A stretch of DNA of 64,000 bases from Lactobacillus xylocopicola (GCF_033096005.1 NZ_AP026803.1:540501-604500); one strand, 5' to 3'; counted from the stretch's first letter, positions 17,928-27,488 are shown. The notes: generated by a model from the letters alone, not told the origin. Translations and numbers: made by a program.

Positions 17928-18683
17928 ATGCGTACACCAATTATTGCTGGTAACTGGAAGTTAAACATGAACCCAGACCAAACTAAAGAGTTTGTTGCTG
18001 CGGTTAAGAACAAGTTACCAAACCAAAACACCGTTGAAGCACTAATTTGTGCTCCAGCCGTTGACCTCGATGCCTTGAAAAAGGCTGCTGCTGGCTCCAA
18101 CTTATTAGTCGGAGCAGAAAATGCCTACTTTGAAGATGAGGGTGCCTTCACAGGTGAAACTTCACCTAAAGTGTTAAAGGAAATGGGCATCGACTACTGT
18201 ATCATCGGTCACTCAGAGCGGCGTGAGTACTTCCACGAAACTGATGAAGATATTAATAAAAAGGCCCAAGCTTTATTTGCTAACGGCGTAACTCCAATCA
18301 TTTGCTGTGGTGAGTCACTAGAGACACGTGAAGCTGACCAGCAAGCAGAATGGGTTATTCAGCAAATCAAGGCGGCTTTAGCCGGTTTAACTAATGATCA
18401 AGTGGCTAAAGCTGTAATCGCTTATGAACCAATTTGGGCAATTGGTACTGGTAAGACTGCTAGTTCCGATCAAGCTCAAGAAATGTGCAAGACGATCCGT
18501 GATACGGTCAGAGACTTGTACAATGATGAGACTGCTGACAATGTTCGTATTCAGTATGGCGGTTCGGTAAATCCGGGCAACGTTAAGGAATTAATGGCTA
18601 AGCCAGACATTGACGGTGGACTTGTTGGTGGCGCCAGCCTAAAGCCTGATTCATACCTAGCTTTAGTTAACTACCAAGACTAG
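17928..18683 (+). CDS. tpiA: Triosephosphate isomerase
   Basis: 251-residue TIM barrel that interconverts dihydroxyacetone phosphate and glyceraldehyde-3-phosphate. Visible residues are Lys11 in AGNWKLNMN, the catalytic His in IIGHSERRE, the catalytic Glu in [11 protein letters not shown], and the phosphate-binding YGGSVNPGN and GGLVGGAS loops. It ends the glycolytic operon; a strong terminator follows. Confidence 0.98.
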   Translation: MRTPIIAGNWKLNMNPDQTKEFVAAVKNKLPNQNTVEALICAPAVDLDALKKAAAGSNLLVGAENAYFEDEGAFTGETSPKVLKEMGIDYCIIGHSERREYFHETDEDINKKAQALFANGVTPIICCGESLETREADQQAEWVIQQIKAALAGLTNDQVAKAVIAYEPIWAIGTGKTASSDQAQEMCKTIRDTVRDLYNDETADNVRIQYGGSVNPGNVKELMAKPDIDGGLVGGASLKPDSYLALVNYQD

Positions 18684-18701
18684 ATTTTAACTATACAAAG
18701 T

Positions 18702-18732
18702 AAAAAAGCTCCTGCAAGTGCAGGGGCTTTTT
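18702..18732 (+). terminator. Intrinsic terminator after tpiA
   Basis: AGCTCCTGC / GTGCAGGGGCT stem with a short loop and a T5 run, preceded by A6. Confidence 0.8.
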
Positions 18733-18855
18733 GTGTATGGATTATTTTAAAATAAAATTTTGTTATTTTTTATTATTCTCAGCTTTAATCCATTAACATA
18801 TTTGTGTTTGTGACCACTACCACGCGTTATTTTATTATTGATATGCAAATATAAA

Positions 18856-18883
18856 TTGCAAAAAAAAAAAAATATAGTAAAAT
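18856..18883 (+). promoter_or_regulatory. Promoter of the SLAP-domain protein gene
   Basis: -35 TTGCAA (18856-18861), 16-base spacer that is mostly an A tract, -10 TAAAAT (18878-18883). A small TTGCT/AGCAA hairpin lies in the leader just before AGGAGG. Confidence 0.6.
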
Positions 18884-18944
18884 TTAATTGTTCGACAATC
18901 AGATTTTGCTGGAGTTAGCATCTAGCAATTTTTAGGAGGAAAAG

Positions 18945-20984
18945 ATGCAAAATAAGAAAAAAACAAGAATTATAAGTGCTGCTGCCGCTTTGTTAGCGGT
19001 TAGTCCGATTTTTGCGACGACAGTATCAACTGTATTAGCTGATTCAATAGTCACTATTGATGCTGGAACAGTTACTAGCACTGCCGACGCTGCTACACTT
19101 AAGTTAAACGTCAAAAACGTTGCTGATTTAGTTTCCGGTAATGTTGCTTCTAAGTTGCAAGTGGCACTAGCTACACCAAATGTGCCAGCAGGTGCCAAAA
19201 TAGAAGCAAAAGACGCAAAGGTTTACACTAATATTGATGCAGAACCAAATGGCAAAGGTATAGTGGGCGCTGGTTCTGAAGTTCAGAATTTTGCTGCGGG
19301 CTTTGAGTATTATGCTGCTACAACTGTTGATATTACTGGTTTAACTCCTGGTAAGACATATGAAATCACAGCCGGTGATGGTGTGTATAATCTTGAAGCT
19401 GACAACACAGGTAAGATTACCGGAATCGGCGTAATCAGTGATGCATTTAAACTTTTTGATAAAAGCAATAGTGGTACACCAATTGTTAAGGAAAAGAAGG
19501 AAGGAGGTTCAACAGTCACTTCAGGCGAAATCAAACTTGCTGCTACGGACACCAATGTTGATGCTATTGCCAAATTGATTACTGATAAATACGCTGTAGA
19601 AACTAATGGTAACGCATCAGCAGACTTTAAGAATATTCAAGATGACATTCGTGCCTCCCTTACTGATGCTGGTATTAATGTTAAGCCAAATGGTAGTTTT
19701 GCCCAACCAATGAAACCATTTAAGGTTACGTTGAATTTGTTAGCAGATAATGGTAATACTGCCACATTTGATACAATAGTTACTCCAGCCTTTATTGTTG
19801 AAGGTACGGCTTCACTTAAGTTAAACATCGACAACCTTGCTGACTTAGATGACAATGCACCTGCTACTAAATTGCAAACATCAGTGACGTCTTCAACTTT
19901 GCCGATAGGTGCTAAAGTTGAGAAGTCAGGTATTAAGGTTTACACTGACGTTGATGTAGAACCAAGTGGTAAAGGTTTAGTAGGATCAGGAACAGAAGTT
20001 ACAAATCTTGCTAAAGGTACTGACTATTATGCAGCCACAACTCTTGATATTACTGGTTTAACTCCTGGTAAAATATATGAAATTACTATCGGTGATGGTA
20101 CATATTACCTTGAAGCTGATAGTGCAGGTAAGATTACCGGAATCGGTGTAGTTAGCGATGCATTCAAGCTTTTTGATACTACTCTGACTGGTGAACCAGT
20201 TGTTAAAGAAAATAAGGCGGGTGGTGAAGTCGTTAAGTCAGGCTCTGTTGACCTGACTGCCGCAGACACCAATATTGCTGAAATCGCAGCTAAGATTACT
20301 GCTAAATATGCAGTATCAACTAATGGCACTCCAACTGAGAAAGCTGATTTTAAGGATCTTCAAGCTGATATTCGTGCAGCTCTCAGTGGTGTAGATGCTA
20401 ACGGTAACTTTACCCAACCAGCAAACCCGTTCGATGTCATTTTGAACTTAATTGCTGATAGCGGTAAGACCGGAACTTTCAAAGTTACGGTTAATCCGGC
20501 AGTTGTTATTCCAGCACCTGTCAACCCAGGACCTGTTAGTGGTGGTGGGGCTTCCACTACTACTCCAGTAACTGGTGCTACTGATGGTTCTTCCAAGCCA
20601 GCTGAGGACAAGGTATCTAAGACTGTTATGCATAACGCATACATCTACGATCTACAGCACAAGCGTGTGGGCACTGAAACTTTACGTGCCTTCACTAAGG
20701 TTGATGTAGATAGTAAACCAGTTAAGCTTGAAGATGGTCGTCTGGCCTACAAGATTGCTGAAGGTCAATACGTAATGGCTGACAACATCGACGGTACTTC
20801 ACGTGTCTTGAAGCATAATGCTTATGTCTACGATACGGGTAAGAAACGTGCTGACAAGCGTGTTCTGCGTAAAGGTAAGACTGTCATTACTTACGGTTCA
20901 CCTTACAAATTCAAGAATGGTAAGCTCTACTACCGGATTGGTGGTCCTGCTAAGCAATACGTTAAGGTTGCTAACATTCGTTAA
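18945..20984 (+). CDS. SLAP-domain surface (S-layer-like) protein with tandem repeat
   Basis: 679 residues. Signal peptide at 1-32 (QNKKKTR, Ala-rich core, cleavage near VLADS). Two repeats of about 239 residues follow (roughly 45-280 and 285-520), each with TLKLNV/SLKLNI, DITGLTPGK and KITGIGV blocks. A Pro/Gly/Thr linker covers about 525-560. The C-terminal part contains two SLAP modules (MHNAYIYDLQHKRVG and LKHNAYVYDTGKKRA) that in lactobacilli bind cell-wall polymers non-covalently. This is the composition of an S-layer or S-layer-associated protein. It has a strong AGGAGG site and its own promoter and terminator. Confidence 0.85.
   Translation: MQNKKKTRIISAAAALLAVSPIFATTVSTVLADSIVTIDAGTVTSTADAATLKLNVKNVADLVSGNVASKLQVALATPNVPAGAKIEAKDAKVYTNIDAEPNGKGIVGAGSEVQNFAAGFEYYAATTVDITGLTPGKTYEITAGDGVYNLEADNTGKITGIGVISDAFKLFDKSNSGTPIVKEKKEGGSTVTSGEIKLAATDTNVDAIAKLITDKYAVETNGNASADFKNIQDDIRASLTDAGINVKPNGSFAQPMKPFKVTLNLLADNGNTATFDTIVTPAFIVEGTASLKLNIDNLADLDDNAPATKLQTSVTSSTLPIGAKVEKSGIKVYTDVDVEPSGKGLVGSGTEVTNLAKGTDYYAATTLDITGLTPGKIYEITIGDGTYYLEADSAGKITGIGVVSDAFKLFDTTLTGEPVVKENKAGGEVVKSGSVDLTAADTNIAEIAAKITAKYAVSTNGTPTEKADFKDLQADIRAALSGVDANGNFTQPANPFDVILNLIADSGKTGTFKVTVNPAVVIPAPVNPGPVSGGGASTTTPVTGATDGSSKPAEDKVSKTVMHNAYIYDLQHKRVGTETLRAFTKVDVDSKPVKLEDGRLAYKIAEGQYVMADNIDGTSRVLKHNAYVYDTGKKRADKRVLRKGKTVITYGSPYKFKNGKLYYRIGGPAKQYVKVANIR
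19050..20500 (+). repeat. 717-base direct repeat inside the SLAP protein gene
   Basis: Two copies in phase, offset by 717 bases (239 codons). For example, the TATTACTGGTTTAACTCCTG segment occurs at 19331 and again at 20048, and GGTAAGATTACCGGAATCGG also occurs in both. Copies are clearly alike at DNA level but diverged. The boundaries given are approximate. Confidence 0.75.
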
Positions 20985-21022
20985 TTAACTTTTTGGCAGT
21001 TAAAGTAAGCTACTAAATATAG

Positions 21023-21059
21023 AAAACCGGAAACGAGTTAGTCGTTTCCGGTTTTTTTC
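21023..21059 (+). terminator. Intrinsic terminator after the SLAP protein gene
   Basis: AAAACCGGAAACGA, 4-base region, TCGTTTCCGGTTTTTTT: a long, stable stem. Confidence 0.88.
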
Positions 21060-21145
21060 TTGAGGTGCAGACTTATGCGAAAAAAGCTTGCTATTTTGCC
21101 CATTTTAACTGATAATATATGAAAGATTCACTAAGGAGAGTAACA

Positions 21146-21772
21146 ATGAAAAGAAAAAAATTGATACCACTGTTAGCGACTGTAATTACACTGAGTGCAG
21201 TTGGTGTGGAGGTTAGCCAAGCAAGTCAAGCAAGTCAAGTCCAAGCTGCTGACTGCAAGAAGGCTACGACCACTACTAAAAAGAAAAAGTATGGTTTAGA
21301 CAAGGCTTTTGTTTTTCCGAAGTCATACCAGGGTAAGTGGTACAGTAGTAGCAATACAACTATTTATCCCCTTAACTTTCACCGGAGCGGCTTTGACGCG
21401 CCCTGGAATAACCAGTATATCAACGTTGTCAAGCTAGGCAAGATGAAGGGTACTAAGAAATACATTTGGCAGATGTCCCGGTCATGGGTAGAGCATAATA
21501 TTACTGATATAGACCAATACTTACGTGGCAGTAAAGAAAAGAAGCGTGGGAATAACTGGATTGTAGTCAGTCCCGTTGATCAAAAGTTGCGTACGCGTGG
21601 TTATGCCTATACTGTGAAGAATGAAGTGTTGGATGGTAAGAAGCAAGCGGTGCTCTTTGAGTCAGCTCCAGGAACGGGTAAGGTAGTCAACCAATTCTTC
21701 AGGACCGAAGCACTGGCGCAAAAGTATGGCAGAGAAAAATTTGATAATATGAAGTATAGTTCAATTTTTTAA
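21146..21772 (+). CDS. Small secreted protein of unknown function (paralogue A)
   Basis: 208 residues from ATG 21146, chosen because AAGGAG lies 9 bases before it; the earlier ATG at 21119 overlaps a GATAAT -10 box. The signal peptide (KRKK, hydrophobic core, cleavage near VQAAD) is followed by a Lys/Thr stretch and then a compact domain: KYGLDKAFVFPKSYQGKWY near its start and EALAQKYGREKF near its end. The next gene encodes a paralogue with the same landmarks. The family was not recognised; a secreted wall-associated role is inferred from the signal peptide and the high positive charge. Confidence 0.65.
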   Translation: MKRKKLIPLLATVITLSAVGVEVSQASQASQVQAADCKKATTTTKKKKYGLDKAFVFPKSYQGKWYSSSNTTIYPLNFHRSGFDAPWNNQYINVVKLGKMKGTKKYIWQMSRSWVEHNITDIDQYLRGSKEKKRGNNWIVVSPVDQKLRTRGYAYTVKNEVLDGKKQAVLFESAPGTGKVVNQFFRTEALAQKYGREKFDNMKYSSIF

Positions 21773-21898
21773 AACCATCACAAATGAGGCTAAATGCCTT
21801 ATTTTGTTTTGAATTGAAAATTATTGTTTAGTAATACTTGTGTTATCAGGCAATTAATAAGATAATTAAACTCAGCAAATTTGAATGGAGAATAAATA

Positions 21899-22483
21899 AT
21901 GAAACGGCAAAAAATCATTACGTTACTGGCGGCAGCCACTATTACTCTAACGACCGTAAGCGGTGTAGCAGTTAATGATGGTCAGCAAGTCCAGGCGGCT
22001 GCCAAGGGGAACAAGTATGGTTTTATCAAATTGTACACTTTTCCCAAGTCTTATCGAGGCACTTGGTACAATACTAGCTTTCTGAGCGGCAGCCCTATTA
22101 CTATTCGTAAGACTTCTTTTGGGGCTTCAATTATTGGCAACCATATTAACGGTTACAAAGTTGGTAAGGTTAAGGGGACAAACAAGTATCCTTGGCAGAT
22201 GTCCACTAGCTGGCAGGATGCCAATAGCGACATCTTTAATAAGAATGCGCGAATAACAGAAAAAACGATGCACGGTAGTAAGTGGATTGTTATTGGTATG
22301 GTTAATAAAAAGGCCCAGAATTTTGCTTTCACCGTTAAAACGGAAGTATTGAATGGTAAAAAACAAACCGTGCTTTTTAGAGCCAATGCAAGTAACGGCT
22401 TGGTTACTCACCAATATTTCTCTTCTCAAGCACTCGCCCAAAAATATGGCCAGCACCAGTTTAAAAATGTGACTTACCAGTAA
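21899..22483 (+). CDS. Small secreted protein of unknown function (paralogue B)
   Basis: 194 residues with a signal peptide (KRQK, Ala/Thr core, cleavage near VQAAA). The mature domain is about 160 residues and shares landmarks with the preceding gene: KYGFIKLYTFPKSYRGTWY, a KYPWQMS block, GSKWIVIG and QALAQKYGQHQFKN. GGAG precedes the ATG. A 126-base AT-rich gap lies between the two genes. They are best read as a diverged tandem duplication. The function is unknown. Confidence 0.65.
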   Translation: MKRQKIITLLAAATITLTTVSGVAVNDGQQVQAAAKGNKYGFIKLYTFPKSYRGTWYNTSFLSGSPITIRKTSFGASIIGNHINGYKVGKVKGTNKYPWQMSTSWQDANSDIFNKNARITEKTMHGSKWIVIGMVNKKAQNFAFTVKTEVLNGKKQTVLFRANASNGLVTHQYFSSQALAQKYGQHQFKNVTYQ

Positions 22484-22505
22484 ATATTTCTTTATTAGGT
22501 AAGAG

Positions 22506-22545
22506 AAAAAGCTGTAACGAAACAGAAATGACGTTACAGCTTTTT
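22506..22545 (+). terminator. Intrinsic terminator after secreted paralogue B
   Basis: AAAAAGCTGTAACG, 12-base loop, CGTTACAGCTTTTT. Confidence 0.88.
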
Positions 22546-22585
22546 GATTAAGGCAAATTTCAAGTTGAAGTGCAGGTAACTAATA

Positions 22586-23155
22586 ATGAAATTACTTTTA
22601 ACGGGTGATAGCATAATCGCCCGCAAAGAGGGGCTGCAAGAACCTCATATTAATAATGATATCAAGAAAAAAATACCCCAAGTTGAAGTAGTTAATACAG
22701 CAATTTCGGGTATTAATTCAGGAGCATTTTTGGCAATGTTGGCAGATTTAATTTTGAAAAAACCTCGTGGTGATAAACTGGCAATTTTACTTGGAACCAA
22801 CGACTTGGCCTTACATAAGCAAGTCCCGCCGGAACGCTTTAAGCAAAATATTGAATTACTAGTTGCAAGTGTCATCTGCCAGTACTATCCGCCCAATGTG
22901 GTGCTTATTTCGCCACCAGCAGTTGATGAACGTAAGCAGAAAAAACGCAATAATAAGTTAGTAGAGCGCTATGCGGGCATTATCAATGAGGTTGCACACG
23001 TCTATCAGGTCAAGTTTGTCAACTTGTACCAGGCGATGATTAATGCGGGCGATTTGTCTAACCTGTGCCGAGGCGAGTTGGATGATGGGCTTCATTTCGG
23101 AGCGGCGGGATATGACCTACTGGCTAACTTATTGGTAGAGCAACTGACCAGGTAA
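22586..23155 (+). CDS. SGNH/GDSL-family hydrolase
   Basis: 189-residue esterase/lipase-like hydrolase without a signal peptide, so probably cytoplasmic. All four family blocks are visible: GDS at 7-9 with the nucleophile Ser9, Gly in TAISG, GTND at 70-73, and the Asp167-x-x-His170 dyad in DDGLHF. The substrate is unknown; deacylation of acetylated sugars or lipids is typical of the family. It converges on the LURP-like gene at 23178. Confidence 0.85.
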   Translation: MKLLLTGDSIIARKEGLQEPHINNDIKKKIPQVEVVNTAISGINSGAFLAMLADLILKKPRGDKLAILLGTNDLALHKQVPPERFKQNIELLVASVICQYYPPNVVLISPPAVDERKQKKRNNKLVERYAGIINEVAHVYQVKFVNLYQAMINAGDLSNLCRGELDDGLHFGAAGYDLLANLLVEQLTR

Positions 23156-23177
23156 CCTTAAATTTGAAAACAACCGC

Positions 23178-23702
23178 CTAATTAAATTTTACCTTGTAGT
23201 TTCCACCGATGGGCGGGAAGGTAGGCAGGCGCAGCGGGGTAGTGTGCCACTGGGTAAAGAGAGTTGCACAAAGTAAGATAAAGGGTACGTCTTCGGGCCG
23301 GGCAATGTCACAAGTTAAGACGACCCCGCTTTTTTTCATTTCGGTTTTGACAGTTGCTACTTTCTTCAGACCGGTAATGAACTTGTAGCTACCATTTCTG
23401 ATACTACCGGTAACTAGGTAGTTGAGCCTGGTAAGGTAGAAGAGATTGGCTGCTCGGTTGTTCAAGCGCTTGACTTTGACCAGCGAGTGATTGACCACAT
23501 CAATTGTAAAGGAGGCAATTAGTCCGTTGCCGTCAGTGTAGAGGCGGCCAATTTCTTTACCCGTATTGGTTTTTAAATAAAGGGTATGGTTAGGATTGTC
23601 CAGGTTGCCCTGGATAATGTAGCGAATCTTGCCCTTGTCGTTAGCTACCGGAATCTGCCCGTATTCCCGCTTTTGAGTTAACTCTAAAAAATAGCGCATC
23701 AT
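23178..23702 (-). CDS. LURP-one-related (YxjI/tubby-like) protein
   Basis: 174 residues, soluble, no signal peptide. The alternation of short beta strands around GKIRYIIQGN, TGKEIGRLYTDG, IASFTIDV and KYKV-like ends suggests the LURP-one-related beta-barrel fold of the Firmicute YxjI group, whose function is undefined. The start is followed at once by a second ATG, and AGGGG precedes both. The gene begins 7 bases after the stop of the HAD gene, so the two are co-transcribed. Confidence 0.55.
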   Translation of the reverse strand: MMRYFLELTQKREYGQIPVANDKGKIRYIIQGNLDNPNHTLYLKTNTGKEIGRLYTDGNGLIASFTIDVVNHSLVKVKRLNNRAANLFYLTRLNYLVTGSIRNGSYKFITGLKKVATVKTEMKKSGVVLTCDIARPEDVPFILLCATLFTQWHTTPLRLPTFPPIGGNYKVKFN

Positions 23703-23709
23703 AGTACCC

Positions 23710-24585
23710 CTATTCTTTTCGATTATTGCTAATAAATTCCCTTAAAACAGCAGCTACGCCATGATCATTATTTGACTTAGTAATTACTTGAGCTAGTTCC
23801 TTGATCACCGGAACGGCGTTGCCCATTGCCACACCGGTTCCCGCCGCTTCGATCATGCTGGCATCATTTAGGTTGTCGCCAATAGCTGCGATTTCTGCAC
23901 GTTTAAGTCCCTTTTGGTGGGCATAATCAAGGAGGGCCCGCCCTTTTTGAGCCTGGGCATCGTTAATTTCAATGTTAGCGGCGGCGCTGGAAGTGACTAC
24001 TACCCCGCCAAGTTGCATAATTTCTGCTTTGGCTGCGCTAAAGGCTGCTGGTCCACGACGGTCAAAGGCAATTATTTTCATTATTTCAACTTGGGGATTG
24101 GCTAAGAGGTCACCGAAGTCACTTACTTCGACCATGCTGCGCATTGCGTCACTTCCTGCTGAAGTTGCCACGGCTTTTTTAAAAGAGACCTGCTGGTTTA
24201 ATGCAACCAGTGAGTGTGCCAGATTGACGATGCGTTGACTGACATCCGTCGAATAGATCTGCTCTGTAGTCACTAACTCGAAGTAAATGTGGTGCCGGGC
24301 CAGGATTGCTGCCACCGCCCGGACCTTGGGAGCGGGGAGGGTGTGTTTAACCTGCAAGTTACCTAGCCGGTCAAAAACCAGTGCGCCATTAAGGTTGATA
24401 AAGCCAGTTTGGAGGCCGTAAGCTGCAATTGTTCGACGTGATTGACTAGGGGCTCGTCCTGTGGCCACCAGAAACTCAATACCATTTGTTTGGGCTGCTC
24501 GGATTGCGGCTACATTTTCGGCCGATATGGCCAGATCACGATTGAACAAGGTTCCATCCAAGTCGCAAGCTACTAACTTAATCAA
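23710..24585 (-). CDS. Cof-type HAD-IIB sugar-phosphate phosphatase
   Basis: 291-residue haloacid-dehalogenase phosphatase. Motif I is ACDLDGTLF near residue 10, motif II is VATGRAPS, the C2-type cap lies in the middle, and motifs III/IV are present as a Lys and GDNLNDASMIEAAG. It starts with TTG (rc of CAA 24583-24585) behind AAAGGAG. Cof-type enzymes dephosphorylate sugar phosphates or pyridoxal phosphate; the substrate is not predictable. Relatives are at 33718 and 55909. Confidence 0.87.
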   Translation of the reverse strand: MIKLVACDLDGTLFNRDLAISAENVAAIRAAQTNGIEFLVATGRAPSQSRRTIAAYGLQTGFINLNGALVFDRLGNLQVKHTLPAPKVRAVAAILARHHIYFELVTTEQIYSTDVSQRIVNLAHSLVALNQQVSFKKAVATSAGSDAMRSMVEVSDFGDLLANPQVEIMKIIAFDRRGPAAFSAAKAEIMQLGGVVVTSSAAANIEINDAQAQKGRALLDYAHQKGLKRAEIAAIGDNLNDASMIEAAGTGVAMGNAVPVIKELAQVITKSNNDHGVAAVLREFISNNRKE

Positions 24586-24667
24586 AAATATCCCAGCTCC
24601 TTTCCAGCTTCCCCGTTAATTAATTTCATGATACCATAAAACTAGTGAAAGTGAGGCGGTTTAAAAA

Positions 24668-25363
24668 ATGAAAAAGTTTATTGGTAATGACTGGGATGAA
24701 GTTTTGGCTCCAGTCTTTGAAAGTGAAAAGTATCAGCACTTACGTGAATTTTTAAAAAAAGAATACGCCACCAAGCAAATTTTCCCCGACATGTATCATA
24801 TTTTTACTGCCTTTAAATTAACGCCATTTGCTCAAAGTAAAGTGGTTATTTTGGGTCAAGACCCTTACCACAATCCTGGACAAGCGACTGGCATGAGCTT
24901 CTCCGTAATGCCGGGCGTGAGTTTACCGCCGTCACTAAAGAATATCTACCAAGAATTGTACGATGACGTGGGTTGTCTTCCGGTTCAGCACGGTTACCTC
25001 AAAAAGTGGGCTGATCAGGGTGTACTAATGCTCAATGCGGTTTTGACCGTGCCATACGGTCAAGCTAATGGCCACCAAGGCCAGGGTTGGGAAGAAGTAA
25101 CTGATGCTGCAATTAAGGCTTTAAGTGACCGGGGACGGATAGTTTTTATTCTGTGGGGGAGATACGCTCAAAATAAGATTACCCTAATTGATCAGGACAA
25201 AAACGTGGTAATTAAGTCAGCCCATCCTAGTCCGTTTTCAGCTGACCGGGGATTTTTTGGATCGAGACCGTTCTCACGGTGTAATGCAGCTTTGAAGGAT
25301 TTTGGGGCAACCCCTATCGACTGGCAATTACCTGAACAAATTACACAAGCAGATTTAGCATAG
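24668..25363 (+). CDS. ung: Uracil-DNA glycosylase
   Basis: 231-residue family-1 uracil-DNA glycosylase, which removes uracil from DNA in base excision repair. The catalytic block GQDPYHNP at 63-70 includes Asp65, and the DNA-intercalation block [14 protein letters not shown] includes the conserved His. It is first in an ung-pta-tsaE operon, with only 11 and 3 bases between the genes. Confidence 0.97.
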   Translation: MKKFIGNDWDEVLAPVFESEKYQHLREFLKKEYATKQIFPDMYHIFTAFKLTPFAQSKVVILGQDPYHNPGQATGMSFSVMPGVSLPPSLKNIYQELYDDVGCLPVQHGYLKKWADQGVLMLNAVLTVPYGQANGHQGQGWEEVTDAAIKALSDRGRIVFILWGRYAQNKITLIDQDKNVVIKSAHPSPFSADRGFFGSRPFSRCNAALKDFGATPIDWQLPEQITQADLA

Positions 25364-25374
25364 GTGGAATAATA

Positions 25375-26349
25375 ATGAGTATTTTTGAAGTATTAAAGTC
25401 TAAATTAAACGATGCTCCGCAAAAATTGCGGATTGTTTTTCCGGAAAGTGAAGATATCAGGGTCTTGCGAGCTGTGCAGAGACTAGTAGCAGAAAACTTG
25501 CTGGAGCCGGTTTTGCTGGGCCAGCCAAAACGGGTTAAGGAAATAGCCCGGCAAGCAGGCCTCAACTTAGACAAGATAATAATAGTGCAACCTGACGCTG
25601 ATGACCGGATGGTCGCGGCTTTTGGTCAAGCGCGGGGAAAGCGTATTTCTGAAGAAGAAGTAAGAACTGCCTTGCGGGACGATAACTACTTTGGCACAAT
25701 GATGGTCCAAATGGGTGATGCTGACGGGATGGTTTCTGGGGCCACGCGTTCAACAGCGGCAACTGTACGACCAGCACTGCAGCTAATTCACGCAGCGCAA
25801 GGAATGAAGCGGATTTCAGGGGGCTTCATTATGGAACGGGGCGAAGAGCAATATGTTTTTGCTGATTGCGCAATTAACCTTGATCCAGATAGTCAGACGC
25901 TGGCGGAAATTGCCTACCAGTCTGTTCAGACAGCAAGAATGATTGATCTTGAACCGCGGGTGGCTTTTTTGAGCTTTTCAACCAAGGGCTCGGCCAAGGG
26001 TGAGATGGTCGATAAAGTCGTAAAAGCAAGTGAATTATTTAAGCAAAACCATCCTGAAATTATTGCTGATGGGGAGTTGCAGTTTGATGCTGCCTTTGTG
26101 CCAGAAGTTGCAGCTGCCAAGTCCTCCCAATCTCCTCTCAAGGGGCGGGCTAATGTTTTTATCTTTCCTGAATTACAGTCGGGCAATATTGCATATAAAA
26201 TCACGCAGCGCCTAGGAAACTTTACGGCAATTGGCCCGATTCTACAAGGCATTGCCCAACCAATCAACGATTTGTCTCGGGGAGCCAGCAGTGAGGATAT
26301 TTATGATATCGCCATCTTGACTGCAGCCCAAGCGCTAGTAGGGAGATAA
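25375..26349 (+). CDS. pta: Phosphate acetyltransferase
   Basis: 324 residues. Interconverts acetyl-CoA plus phosphate and acetyl phosphate; with acetate kinase it forms the acetate/ATP branch. Typical blocks are RIVFPESEDIRVLRA near the N-terminus, MVSGATRSTAATVRPALQ, and KGRANVFIFPELQSGNIAYK. The compact form lacks the N-terminal domain of enterobacterial Pta, as usual for Firmicutes. It lies between ung and tsaE. Confidence 0.96.
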   Translation: MSIFEVLKSKLNDAPQKLRIVFPESEDIRVLRAVQRLVAENLLEPVLLGQPKRVKEIARQAGLNLDKIIIVQPDADDRMVAAFGQARGKRISEEEVRTALRDDNYFGTMMVQMGDADGMVSGATRSTAATVRPALQLIHAAQGMKRISGGFIMERGEEQYVFADCAINLDPDSQTLAEIAYQSVQTARMIDLEPRVAFLSFSTKGSAKGEMVDKVVKASELFKQNHPEIIADGELQFDAAFVPEVAAAKSSQSPLKGRANVFIFPELQSGNIAYKITQRLGNFTAIGPILQGIAQPINDLSRGASSEDIYDIAILTAAQALVGR

Positions 26350-26352
26350 AAG

Positions 26353-26826
26353 ATGAAGCTGAGGATTAATTCGCCGGTAGAAATGAAAAAAGTGGGCGCA
26401 ATTATTGCAGGGACAGCTCAACCGCACGATATCTTGTTATTAACCGGTGACTTGGGCGCCGGTAAAACCACGCTGACCCAGGGAATTGCTGGTGCATTAG
26501 GAGTTAAACGGCCAGTCAAAAGCCCAACATTTACCATTGTGCGTGAATACCGCGAAGCCAGTTTGCCAGTTTTTCACATGGATTTTTACCGCCTTGAGGC
26601 AGATGACTTGTCTTCGATTGACCTGAGCGCTTATTTGGCAGAACCGGGTTTGGTCATTATTGAGTGGCCAGAAGTAATCAAGGCAGAGCTGCCGGATGAA
26701 TACTTGCAACTGGTTATTAGCCGGATTGATGATAGCTGGGATTCTACCAAACGTGTCGTTGAATTTCGCCCTCGTGGGTTAAGAAACGAGGGCTGGGTCG
26801 AAACTATTTTGCAAAAAGTTGAATAA
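26353..26826 (+). CDS. tsaE: TsaE, tRNA threonylcarbamoyladenosine biosynthesis ATPase
   Basis: 157-residue P-loop ATPase that works with TsaB and TsaD to make t6A37 in tRNA. Walker A is GDLGAGKTTLTQG near residue 32, the switch SPTFTIVREY follows, and a Walker B-like DFYRLE is present. It is translationally tight with pta (3 bases) and ends the operon. Confidence 0.94.
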   Translation: MKLRINSPVEMKKVGAIIAGTAQPHDILLLTGDLGAGKTTLTQGIAGALGVKRPVKSPTFTIVREYREASLPVFHMDFYRLEADDLSSIDLSAYLAEPGLVIIEWPEVIKAELPDEYLQLVISRIDDSWDSTKRVVEFRPRGLRNEGWVETILQKVE

Positions 26827-26860
26827 AAAACCAGGACAGTCTACCGTCCTGGTTTTTTAA
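26824..26860. terminator. Bidirectional terminator between tsaE and the exonuclease gene
   Basis: AAAAAACCAGGAC, loop, GTCCTGGTTTTTT. The right side overlaps the stop codon of the minus-strand exonuclease gene, so it serves both. Confidence 0.85.
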
Positions 26861-27390
26861 ATTTGATAAACCAAATTTTTCAGTGCCTCATCACCGAATC
26901 GTTTATTTTGCGCCAGCAGAATTCCCGCACAGGCCTCGCTATCGCTCAAAGCGTTGTGATGGTGCCATAATTCAACACTGAGCGCCTTAGCGACTGTATC
27001 GAGCTTGTGGTTGACCAGGTCCGGTTCGAAAACCTTGCTTGTTTGCAGGGTATCGATAACAAAGTAATGTGGTTCCTGGATATCATAGCGGGTCAGGCTT
27101 TGTCTCATGACATTGGTGTCAAAACGGGCATTATGCGCACAAACTAGCATGCCCGGTTGAAATAGATTTTTGATTTGTGGCCAAACTTCGGCCATCGTTG
27201 GCGCGTCTGCCACGTCAGCCGCAGTAATATCATGAATTTGAATATTGCGTGCATCAAAGGGCATTTGTGGATTGATGACAGTATAAAAGCGGTCGACAAT
27301 TTGGTTGTTCCGCACCATGACCAGAGCCAGCGAACACGCGCTTTCTGGATGCCGGTTGGCGGTTTCAAAGTCCATTGCAATAAAATTCAT
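26857..27390 (-). CDS. DnaQ-like 3'-5' exonuclease
   Basis: 177-residue DEDD-family exonuclease: Exo I FIAMDFETAN, Exo II CAHNARFDTNVM and Exo III HHHNALSDSEACA. It starts at ATG 27388-27390 behind AAAGGAG; upstream extension lacks a binding site and runs into the murB promoter. It resembles stand-alone epsilon-like exonucleases of lactobacilli with a role in DNA or RNA trimming. It is transcribed divergently from murB. Confidence 0.88.
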   Translation of the reverse strand: MNFIAMDFETANRHPESACSLALVMVRNNQIVDRFYTVINPQMPFDARNIQIHDITAADVADAPTMAEVWPQIKNLFQPGMLVCAHNARFDTNVMRQSLTRYDIQEPHYFVIDTLQTSKVFEPDLVNHKLDTVAKALSVELWHHHNALSDSEACAGILLAQNKRFGDEALKNLVYQI

Positions 27391-27488
27391 TTTTTCTCCT
27401 TTAAAACTTAATTTTAGTATAACATAGGATGAAGCCGATCGCTGATTGCGGTAAAATAGAAAAAGACATATTAAAGGGGATAAAAACT

